Source: Verrucomicrobiaceae bacterium (GTDB taxonomy: Bacteria; Verrucomicrobiota; Verrucomicrobiia; Verrucomicrobiales; Verrucomicrobiaceae). Taken from it: a stretch of 64,000 bases of DNA. The stretch's first letter is position 1. The number at the start of each line of letters is the position of its first letter. The stretch is from positions 496,001 through 560,000 of the forward strand of contig CANGYJ010000002.1 of assembly GCA_947458455.1 (NCBI GenBank). The letters run 5' to 3'. Below, piece after piece: positions 8,905 through 16,288 of the stretch. The notes under the pieces were generated by a model that had not been told where the DNA came from, made no database searches, and saw nothing but the letters and a program-made list of their open reading frames with translations. The position numbers and the translations under genes were made by a program.

Positions 8905-9978
8905 TCACCTCTCGTAAATCGGTAGGAAGCGGTAGTTCAAAGCCACGGCGAGCAGGGACATGCCCGTCTGGTAAGCATCGCCGAAGCCGCCGTCTTCGCC
9001 TTGGGACTCGGACAGGCTGCGGACGGTGGCGATGTTCCATTTCACCCAGGCATCGTAATCCCCCTGGAAGAGCGATTGAGCCATGTAGTAGCGGAAGTAC
9101 TCTTTGTAGTGGCCCTCCTGGTGCTCCAGCCGCGTGTTGATGTGCTCCAGCGTGGCCTTGTACTCGGGAGTATCCTTCTTCTTGGCCACCGCAGCCACGA
9201 GCGTGGCGATGGCGCTGCGGTTCATCGATTCGCCCATGCCGCCAAAACCACCGCTGTAAGCCACGCTGCCATCTTTGCTGGTGCTGCGGCGCATGTATTC
9301 GAGCGCGGCCTCGATCACCTCGTCACTCACCTCCATGCCGGCATTCCGCGCCGCGAGCAGGCCCATGAGCATCGCGCCGGTGACGGAGGTATCCGCATCG
9401 CGAGCCTCCGGCGAGTAGCGCCAGCCACCCCAGCGATTGTTTTTCTGCGAGGTGCCGCTCAGCCGGATGGCGAGATCGAGCGCCTGCGAGATCGTGCGCA
9501 CGGGCTTTTCACCCTCCCACAGCAGCGCCTCATCCACCGCGCCATAGGCCTCCGACAGCGCCAGCATGGCAAAACCATGGTGATACATGCTGTGCGGGAA
9601 ATAACCGGACTCCTGCTGCGACTTCAAAATGGCCCGCACACTGCGGCGGATGTTTCGCGCATACTTTCCGAAGTTCGGATCATCTCCGCTGGCGAGAAAC
9701 GCCATCACGCAGATGCCGTTCACACCCGGTCCGTCATTGCCGCCCTGCCAGCTTCCCTCGTCATTCTGCTTCGAGGCCAGCCAGGAGAGGCCGCGCTCGT
9801 AGATCGTCTCGACCTCGTGTGGAATCGCGCCGCCGAAGCGAAGGTCCGCTGCATTCGCGGTGAATGACGAAATCAGAATGAGGAATGCCGAAAGAAGCCC
9901 GAAACCCGAATGTCGAAGCTTCCGGCACTCGTCATTCGTCCTTCGCCATTCGTCCTTCCTGCCAAGGGTCGTTCTCAT
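8905..9978 (-). CDS. Exported prenyltransferase/squalene-oxidase-repeat protein
   Basis: 357 residues. After a basic N-region and a hydrophobic core (LLSAFLILISSFTANA, likely cleavage before ADL), repeated alpha/alpha-toroid elements follow: GLSWLASKQNDEGSW, FPHSMYHHGFAMLALSEAYG, GGWRYSPEARDADTSVTGA and GGFGDAYQTGMSLLAVAL. These are the QW-like repeats of the prenyltransferase and squalene oxidase fold. The acidic DxDD catalytic motif of squalene-hopene cyclases is not evident, so enzyme activity on terpenes is doubtful; in PVC bacteria such proteins are usually exported and of unknown role. It is the third gene of a coupled operon: its ATG overlaps the previous stop (ATGA, 9975-9978). The signal peptide is encoded by an intergenic-type repeat (see 9861-9978). 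Confidence 0.8.
   Translation of the reverse strand: MRTTLGRKDEWRRTNDECRKLRHSGFGLLSAFLILISSFTANAADLRFGGAIPHEVETIYERGLSWLASKQNDEGSWQGGNDGPGVNGICVMAFLASGDDPNFGKYARNIRRSVRAILKSQQESGYFPHSMYHHGFAMLALSEAYGAVDEALLWEGEKPVRTISQALDLAIRLSGTSQKNNRWGGWRYSPEARDADTSVTGAMLMGLLAARNAGMEVSDEVIEAALEYMRRSTSKDGSVAYSGGFGGMGESMNRSAIATLVAAVAKKKDTPEYKATLEHINTRLEHQEGHYKEYFRYYMAQSLFQGDYDAWVKWNIATVRSLSESQGEDGGFGDAYQTGMSLLAVALNYRFLPIYER
9861..9978. repeat. GAATG/CATTC word repeat forming the 5' end of the cyclase-fold gene
   Basis: The stretch holds reiterated GAATGACGAA, GAATGAGGAATGCCG and, in the other arm, CATTCGTCCTTCGCCATTCG, arranged as an imperfect inverted repeat centred near 9917 (CGAAGCTTCC). On the minus strand the whole element lies inside the coding sequence and specifies the N-region and hydrophobic core of the signal peptide. 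Confidence 0.75.
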
Positions 9979-12362
9979 TCGTCAAAAACGCCCGCGCCTC
10001 CTTCCGCGTTCTTGTCCTGCTCCAGGCGCTGCTTGTGATAGCTCTCGATGCCTTCCCAGTATTGCAGGGCGTCGGAAAGATCGCGTTCCTGGACGAGCTT
10101 CCATTGGCGTTCGGTGAGGGCGGATTTCAAATCGGCCTCCTTCACGCCAGCGAGAGGAAGCAGGGCGTAGTAGTATTGCAGATGCCAGGAGTGGTTCATG
10201 TAGCGCTCGATGTCCGGCAGGTAGTCATCGAGCACCGTGGAAACGAGCTGATGCACTTTTTTGACCTGCTCCGGCGTGAGGCGGCGGCGGCGGTCGAGCT
10301 CGTTCACGCTCATCGTGGCCATCGCGGCGGTGCGGTAATCTTTGCGGGCATCGAGCACCTTCTTCCAGGCGGCTTGCTCGCTCTCGGAAAGCAGCGTGGT
10401 GATGGTCTCACGCCAGCGATCCTGTGTCTGCGGGCCTTTGCTTTGCGTGTTGTAAGTGGAGCGGGCGAGGTTCGCGAGCGTGGCCTTCACCGTGGCGGAC
10501 GTGGCACGCTCGACCGAGTTCCGCACCCAGCTTTCTACCTGTGTGCGCCATTCCTCCATCGAAGCTTCCACCGCGCCTTTGGCGGCGGTGGTGAGGCGTT
10601 TCACTTTGTCCTCAGGCAGGCTGAGCACGCGTTTCGCATCGTCCACCTTGGCCAGCATGACCTCAAGCAGGCGTTTCCGCTCGTTGACGCCGAGCTGATG
10701 AAGGTGGCGCGAGATTTCCCATTCGATGTCAGGCTTTTCCTCCTCGGGATCGATCTCGCTGGAGGTCACGGTGATGCCGCCGCTGCGGCTGTTGTTTGGC
10801 ACCGTGCTCACGAGTGTCTTCCACTGCTTCATCTGCACGTCATCCAGGATCGTCGTGAGCTGCTTCTCCTCCACCTTCGTGGCGGCGTTGCAAAGCTGGT
10901 AGGCTTGGTAGCTCCAGTACTCCTGCGATTCATCCCGCAGCAGCGGCTCCATCAGCGGGCGCAGCAGGGGCTCCAGGTCGGCACGCTGCTTCACGCTGAG
11001 GGCGAGCGTCTTGTCCATCTCCACCAAGGTGGCCGCGGCGAGGGCACCACTCATGCGTGTCTTCCGCTGGGCAAGGCCCTCCTGCATATTCCGAAGCTCG
11101 TCCTCGCTGAAGAGCTTCTTCAAGCCCTCCGCCCACACTTTTTGCTTGGGCGGCTGATCTTCATCCGTCACGCCAAAGTAGTAGTTCTTGCGTGATTTAC
11201 GGTCCGCCGTGGACCAGCCCTGGATGGTCTTGATCCACTGCTTCTTCGCCGCCGCGATGCTCGCGGTCACCGCCTGCATTCCAAGGGCTTCGAGCTGTTT
11301 TTTGCGCTCATCATCGAGATTCAGGCCGCTCACATAGCTGTCCACCTCGCGACCGATGAGCTCCTCCATCTGCATCTGCGCCTGCGCCTCGCTCGGCTTG
11401 AGCGAATCGACCAGATCCGCCTCTTCTTTGGCCTTCTGCTCCGCCACGAGCTGCTGCCACTGCTTCACCGGTTCCGCACCGAGGAGGCTCGTGATGACCT
11501 CCGCCCATTTCTTTTCGATATCCGTGCCCTTCGGTCGCACAAAACGTGTGGCGAAGCTATTGCCCTGACCCATCGCCACGAGACGCTGCTCTTCTGGCAG
11601 TGACGAGAGCAAATCCAAACCCGCGACCAACTCGGAGGCCACATGCTCATCGACGAGCTTCTTCGCGGCGTTGAAGAGTTCGTCCACCTTCGGCTGCTCG
11701 AGTTTCAATTCCTTTCTCAAGCTCTCGATGAGCAGGCGAAGCTCCTCATCCATCGGCACGCGACCCGTGCTGGCCCAGCGTTCGAGGAAGGACTGCATCT
11801 CTTCCTTCACCTCCGCCCGCTGCTTCGCCCGGATGGCGATGGCTTTTTCGCCGCGCTCAGCGCCGAGATGCTTCTTCACGAGTTCCTGCCACGCCGGCGA
11901 GAGGTCCGGCAAGGTCCAGCCCTCGACCGTGAGGCGCTTCTCCGCCTGATCCATTTTCCACTGGGCGATGCGCCGCGCTGCGGAGGCATCATCCGTGTAG
12001 CTGACGATGTAAAAACGCAGCGATTCGATGTAGCGCGGCCGCCACGCCTTGATCGCCGCTTCGATCAAAGGCTCCGCGTCCTTCAAAAGCGCCGCCTTTT
12101 CCGCCGGCGTGATCTTCACCTCCTGCTCCGCCAGCTCCAGCACCCATTCCAACTGCCGCGTGAGCTGCTCCTTCTTTCCCGCAAAGCCATCCTCCGCCAG
12201 CTTCTCCAGCGCCTTCTCCGAATCCGGCCCGAGGGATTTCTTGGACTCCGCCCGCGTGTTGAAGGGCGCGGCGTGAATGCCGAATGCCGAATGCAGAATG
12301 CAGAATGCGGCTGCCAGCATGCGCCAGCGGCCATTCGTCATTCGCCATTCGCCATTCCTCAT
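9975..12362 (-). CDS. Large exported helical protein, unknown function
   Basis: 795 residues. A signal peptide is visible (MLAAAFCILHSAFGIHA before APF); translation may start at 12362, or at the in-frame ATG at 12320 immediately before the hydrophobic core. The mature protein is almost entirely helical, charged and rich in Lys/Glu. It carries many blocks of the type L-x-x-E/D-Q-x-x-x-L/W (LTPEQVKKVHQLV, LSVKQRADLEPLL, LDDERKKQLEAL, LLSESEQAAWKKVL, LTERQWKLVQ), reminiscent of the LTxxQ repeats of CpxP/Spy periplasmic proteins. I recognise no enzyme motif. It is the second gene of an operon with four-base stop/start overlaps on both sides, so it probably works with the DUF4175-like membrane protein in the envelope (inference). 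Confidence 0.75.
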   Translation of the reverse strand: MRNGEWRMTNGRWRMLAAAFCILHSAFGIHAAPFNTRAESKKSLGPDSEKALEKLAEDGFAGKKEQLTRQLEWVLELAEQEVKITPAEKAALLKDAEPLIEAAIKAWRPRYIESLRFYIVSYTDDASAARRIAQWKMDQAEKRLTVEGWTLPDLSPAWQELVKKHLGAERGEKAIAIRAKQRAEVKEEMQSFLERWASTGRVPMDEELRLLIESLRKELKLEQPKVDELFNAAKKLVDEHVASELVAGLDLLSSLPEEQRLVAMGQGNSFATRFVRPKGTDIEKKWAEVITSLLGAEPVKQWQQLVAEQKAKEEADLVDSLKPSEAQAQMQMEELIGREVDSYVSGLNLDDERKKQLEALGMQAVTASIAAAKKQWIKTIQGWSTADRKSRKNYYFGVTDEDQPPKQKVWAEGLKKLFSEDELRNMQEGLAQRKTRMSGALAAATLVEMDKTLALSVKQRADLEPLLRPLMEPLLRDESQEYWSYQAYQLCNAATKVEEKQLTTILDDVQMKQWKTLVSTVPNNSRSGGITVTSSEIDPEEEKPDIEWEISRHLHQLGVNERKRLLEVMLAKVDDAKRVLSLPEDKVKRLTTAAKGAVEASMEEWRTQVESWVRNSVERATSATVKATLANLARSTYNTQSKGPQTQDRWRETITTLLSESEQAAWKKVLDARKDYRTAAMATMSVNELDRRRRLTPEQVKKVHQLVSTVLDDYLPDIERYMNHSWHLQYYYALLPLAGVKEADLKSALTERQWKLVQERDLSDALQYWEGIESYHKQRLEQDKNAEGGAGVFDE

Positions 12363-12366
12363 TTCG
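12275..12366. repeat. GAATGC/CATTCG word repeat forming the 5' end of the helical protein gene
   Basis: The left arm 12275-12308 has five GAATGC-type units in a row; the right arm from 12332 has four CATTCG-type units. The arms are mutually complementary and enclose about 23 bp. Read on the minus strand the element encodes the first 33 or so residues, including the hydrophobic signal-peptide core. Confidence 0.8.
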
Positions 12367-15300
12367 TTTCCTCCAGCTTGTTGAAGTAAGCATCCAGGCC
12401 GGTCTTGAATTCCTCTGGCAGCTCGCGGCCAGCCTTGCCCGTGGCCTGGCCGACGGGGCGGGCATCGACATTCGTGGCGGCATCGCCGCCTTCGCCGAGA
12501 TCCGCCAAGGCAGCGAGACCCGTCGAGGCGGCGCTGCCACCGCCGCTGGGATTGCTGCCGCCACCGCCGCCGCCTTTGGGATTGGGGCGCTTGGCTTGGA
12601 GGAGGAGTTCGATGGCTTCCGTCTCGGCCGCGATGGCGGGAGCGCCGGTTTCGGGCTTGTCGAGAAGGCTGCCGGCCTCATCCATCACCTGCATGACGGC
12701 ATCGAGCAGCTTCAGCTCCTTGCCGAACTTCTCGTTGGCCGAAGGCAGGTGCAAAATGTCATCGAAAGCGCCGCGCACATTCAGGCGGATGCCGAACTGC
12801 TTGGAGGCGAGGTCGTTGGATTGCTTCGCGTAAACCATCGTATCGAGCGCGGGCTTCGCGTTCTCGGCCTCGCGGGTCTCATCGCGCAGCTTCATCTCAT
12901 CGCGCAGGGCTTTCATCACTTTGAGGACGATCTCCGGCGGCAGGCTGTCTGAGCTGCACGAGCTGCAGGCCTTGCACTCGCTGGCGGCCACCATCTCCTC
13001 CGCCCAGCGGTCGAGCGTATCCGCCCAGAATTCCGCGCCGGCCATGCTGCTGCCGCTGAGATTCACCGCCGCCTGATCGCCGAGCGTGTGCAGCGCCTTC
13101 ACGACCTGCGTTTCCTTCATCTGGCCGATGACGGTCTTGAAATGCATCTCCGGCTTGCGGGCATAGTAGGCTTCGAGATCGCTCTGGATGACACGCACGG
13201 TCTCGCTCTGCCCTTTTTCATGCTCGGCGATGCTCGCGGCTTCTTTGACGGGCTGTTTTTCCAAACCGAAGGCACTGAGCGTCTTCGTGTTCAAATCCTT
13301 CGCGGCGACCAATTGATCGCGTGAGGCTTTTTTGAGCCGCTTCACGAAGGTGCTGGCCTCCAAACTCGCCAAAACGGCGGCGAGCTCGTCCGAGACCTTC
13401 GCGAACTCCGCGAGCAGCAATTCCTGCTCCTCGATGGCCTCATCCATTTTCTGCTGCACGGGTGTTTGCGGCTGCTCCTCGGCTTTTTTGCCTTCTTTCG
13501 GTGCTGCGGCGGCCATCTGCGTCGTCGGCAATTTCAGCGTGCTGGGCTTTGGCGGTGCCGGTTTGGCATTCGGATCGTTTTTGGCTTCAGCAGGCTTGCT
13601 CATCGAAGCTTCACGATCCGTGAGGCTGGGCATGTTGGGCTTCTTGGGGGCTTCGTTCGCGGGTTGTGGAGTGGAGGGTTTTTGACTTTGTTGACCCGAT
13701 TGACCGGATTGACTGGGCTGGCTTTTTGCTCCGGCGCTTTGTTTGAGCAAATCCGCGACGCTCGGCATTTTCTTGGATGCGATGTCCTGGAGTGATTTGA
13801 GCATCGTGGCCCACGATTCGAGGCGTTGGGCATCAAACTCGTCATTGCGGGTGGCTTGCTCGACGAGGCTGCGGCCGCTTTGATTGAGCGCTCCGAGTCG
13901 TGCGGCATTCGCGGTCTCGGAACTGGCTTGCTGGGCGATCTTGCGACGGTTCTCGGGTCGGTCGAGCTCGGCGGCATTCATCTGGCGAAGCTCGCGATTC
14001 GTGGCGTGGAGCTGCTGCTCGCGTTCGTAGGTCTCGCGGGCGGATTCGAGCCACTTGCCGAACTGTTCGGTGAGCCACAGGGCATGATCGGTCTTGTTGA
14101 GAATCTGAAGCTGGAAAGAGCTGGAGTAGGCGCGTTTACGGCCTGGCAGGTAATCTTCGGCCCAGGCACGAATTTCGAGCGTTTGTGGTGCCACGCCATC
14201 GCGGATGGCGGAGAAGGTGACCTTGGCGTTGAGGGTCTTTTTCTCCGGTTCACCGGCGGCGGCGATCTTGTCGCCCTTCGTCGAATCATCATTCACGCTG
14301 CGCCATTCAAGGCCGACGCGTTGAATGCCGAAGTCATCCTGCGCATCGACTTCAAAGGCGAGGACTTCCGTGTCCAAAACGACCTGCTCCGGCGATTCGC
14401 GACGCGCGGCCAGCCTCGGTGCTTCGTCTTCCACGGCTTGCAGACGCAGCACGAGCGGCTCGCGAGGCTCCAGACCCTCGCGATCCTTCCACGTCATGGT
14501 TTTTTCCGCGTCAGCGGCGAGTTCGCTGAAGGTGGTGGTCATCTTGTCGCCAGAAACGGACTGCGTTTGGCCATCAAGCGTGGCGCTGGCCAGTTCGCGG
14601 CTCGCGGTGGCCTCGATGGAGGCCAAAGCGCCTTTCAGCACGCTCACGGAACCGCCGCGCACCTCGATCACCGGCTGCGTTTGGTATTTCAGATACGCGG
14701 GCAGCTTTGTGCAAATGGCGAGCGTCGTGAGCTCTGGACGCGCCCGTGGCAGCACGGCGATTTCTTCACGCACATCACCGAGCGAGAGCTTCAACGCCGT
14801 ATCATTCTTCTGCGGCGGCAGCGCCAGCACATACGCGCCGTCTTTGAGCGTGCTCTGAATGATCGGCTGGCCTTCGATGCTGGCCTTCGCGACCTGCGGT
14901 GACCATTGAGTGCCTTTGTCGAGCTTCACCGTGAGCTTCACCGGCTCCGCCAGCGGCACGACGAGCTTTTTGGGCAGCGCTTCAATGCGGGCAAAGGTGA
15001 AGCGCTCGATGTTCTTCCAGGGCATCGCCCAGCGCTGCGCGGCATTCCACGCGGCCTCCGGCACACCCAAGGCTGCCGCGAGGGTGAGCAATGCTGCACC
15101 AGCCAGCGCCCAAGCCCAGCGTGCATGCCGTGCCTCGGGGACGGCATGCGTGAAATCCTTGTCCTTCACGGCCTCCGCCGCCTGCGCCATGGCCGCCTGC
15201 ACCAGCCGCTCGCTGCGACTGGCGTCCTCATGCCGTGAAAGCTCCACGATGCCGAGCAATTGATCCCCGAGCCGGGGAAAGGTGCGCTTCAACAGCCGCG

Positions 15301-15568
15301 CGGCATCTTCCAACTGCCGCTGCCGCCACACCCAGCGATGCCATTTGAGCGGCAAACCGAGCCCCAGCACCGCCGAACCACCAAGCATGAGCGTCCAGCG
15401 CATCCACGAGGGCGTTTCCATCACGCGATCCAAAACAAAGAGCACCAGCCATGAGCCGAGCAAGCCCACCAGGCCGGCGAGGATGCCCTCCAAAACCTTC
15501 ACTACCCAAACGCGGCGGCGAAAGTCCGCGAGCTTGGACTCCAGGATCGGAGGAAGGGCCGTTTTCAT
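12359..15568 (-). CDS. DUF4175-like large membrane protein
   Basis: 1069 residues. Two hydrophobic segments near residues 25-50 and 58-75 (ILAGLVGLLGSWLVLFVLD, LMLGGSAVLGLGL) and a third near 150-170 anchor the protein. A long exported region with beta-sandwich stretches follows (DDFGIQRVGLEWRS is characteristic of the DUF4175 family of PVC bacteria and proteobacteria). The C-terminal half is low in complexity, rich in Pro/Lys/Ala and coiled, then contains ECKACSSCSSD, a CxxCxxC cluster that could bind metal or form disulfides. It is the first gene of the operon and is coupled by ATGA to the helical protein gene. Such proteins often sit beside MoxR/BatA-type genes; none are visible here. Function unknown, probably an envelope scaffold. 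Confidence 0.75.
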   Translation of the reverse strand: MKTALPPILESKLADFRRRVWVVKVLEGILAGLVGLLGSWLVLFVLDRVMETPSWMRWTLMLGGSAVLGLGLPLKWHRWVWRQRQLEDAARLLKRTFPRLGDQLLGIVELSRHEDASRSERLVQAAMAQAAEAVKDKDFTHAVPEARHARWAWALAGAALLTLAAALGVPEAAWNAAQRWAMPWKNIERFTFARIEALPKKLVVPLAEPVKLTVKLDKGTQWSPQVAKASIEGQPIIQSTLKDGAYVLALPPQKNDTALKLSLGDVREEIAVLPRARPELTTLAICTKLPAYLKYQTQPVIEVRGGSVSVLKGALASIEATASRELASATLDGQTQSVSGDKMTTTFSELAADAEKTMTWKDREGLEPREPLVLRLQAVEDEAPRLAARRESPEQVVLDTEVLAFEVDAQDDFGIQRVGLEWRSVNDDSTKGDKIAAAGEPEKKTLNAKVTFSAIRDGVAPQTLEIRAWAEDYLPGRKRAYSSSFQLQILNKTDHALWLTEQFGKWLESARETYEREQQLHATNRELRQMNAAELDRPENRRKIAQQASSETANAARLGALNQSGRSLVEQATRNDEFDAQRLESWATMLKSLQDIASKKMPSVADLLKQSAGAKSQPSQSGQSGQQSQKPSTPQPANEAPKKPNMPSLTDREASMSKPAEAKNDPNAKPAPPKPSTLKLPTTQMAAAAPKEGKKAEEQPQTPVQQKMDEAIEEQELLLAEFAKVSDELAAVLASLEASTFVKRLKKASRDQLVAAKDLNTKTLSAFGLEKQPVKEAASIAEHEKGQSETVRVIQSDLEAYYARKPEMHFKTVIGQMKETQVVKALHTLGDQAAVNLSGSSMAGAEFWADTLDRWAEEMVAASECKACSSCSSDSLPPEIVLKVMKALRDEMKLRDETREAENAKPALDTMVYAKQSNDLASKQFGIRLNVRGAFDDILHLPSANEKFGKELKLLDAVMQVMDEAGSLLDKPETGAPAIAAETEAIELLLQAKRPNPKGGGGGGSNPSGGGSAASTGLAALADLGEGGDAATNVDARPVGQATGKAGRELPEEFKTGLDAYFNKLEETK

Positions 15569-15652
15569 GGGCGGAATTGTGCGCGGAGAAGCACGCGGGT
15601 GCCAGAGATAAAATTGGGCGTCTTGCTTACCGAGGCGGTTGACGGCCTTGGG

Positions 15653-16288
15653 TCAAGGCAGCTCGGTGATTTGATCATGGATGCTGACCCACACGCGGTC
15701 GGCGGGTTCGCGGCGGATGAGTCGGAGGCCGGTGAAATTGCCGAAAGCGGGCAGGACGAGGGCACCGCGACGCTGCCAAAAGCAGGGGAGCTTCACTTTG
15801 CGCTGCCTTGCCGGGCCAAAAGAGACGCCGGGATGCAGGTGGCCGCACAGCGTCGGCTCCACAGGATCGTTCGGTGGAAAATGACGCACACGCCAAGGGC
15901 CGATGAGAGCGCCTTCTTCGAGGATTTCGGCACCGGGAAGCCATTCGGACCAGGGCACATGCCGGTCGTGATTGCCGGGCACGATGAGCCAGGGCACCTC
16001 GCGGCGAAGGTGGGCGAGTTTTTCCACGACCAGCCGCGTGCCGGGGGATTTCGCGTGAAACACATCCCCGAGCACGACGAGGCTCTTCGCCTTCGTTTTG
16101 GCGATCAAATCGGCCAAACGAATCAAAATGCGCTCATCGGGGCCTTCCGGCAAAGGGAGGCCGGCGTCACGAAAGACCGCCGTTTTGCCCAAATGAAGGT
16201 CGCTGACGAAAAGGAAGCCGCGTGCCGCATCGAAGGCGGCTCCTTCGGGGAGAAGGTGCAGATCGTTTTGGCCGAAAGTGATCGTCAT
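15653..16288 (-). CDS. pdeM: Ligase-associated DNA damage response endonuclease PdeM
   Basis: 211 residues from the ATG at 16288, chosen because it overlaps the helicase stop by four bases and begins the conserved domain; the frame extends upstream only as non-conserved sequence. All calcineurin-type metal motifs are visible: FVSDLHLGK (D-x-H), VVLGDVFHAK (GD), VPGNHDRH (GNHD) and LCGHLHPG (GHxH). The family pairs with Lhr-type helicases in a bacterial DNA repair system that normally also includes an ATP-dependent DNA ligase and an exonuclease. The neighbouring helicase gene supports this assignment; the ligase and exonuclease genes are absent from the window. Confidence 0.88.
   Translation of the reverse strand: MTITFGQNDLHLLPEGAAFDAARGFLFVSDLHLGKTAVFRDAGLPLPEGPDERILIRLADLIAKTKAKSLVVLGDVFHAKSPGTRLVVEKLAHLRREVPWLIVPGNHDRHVPWSEWLPGAEILEEGALIGPWRVRHFPPNDPVEPTLCGHLHPGVSFGPARQRKVKLPCFWQRRGALVLPAFGNFTGLRLIRREPADRVWVSIHDQITELP

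Noticed and set aside
8905-9978. Terpene biosynthesis gene
   Set aside because: The toroid repeats are present but the catalytic acidic motif is not evident, the protein is exported and no isoprenoid genes are near.
12275-12366. CRISPR-like array
   Set aside because: Units are 6-8 bp without spacers of constant length, arranged as inverted arms, and no cas genes are present.
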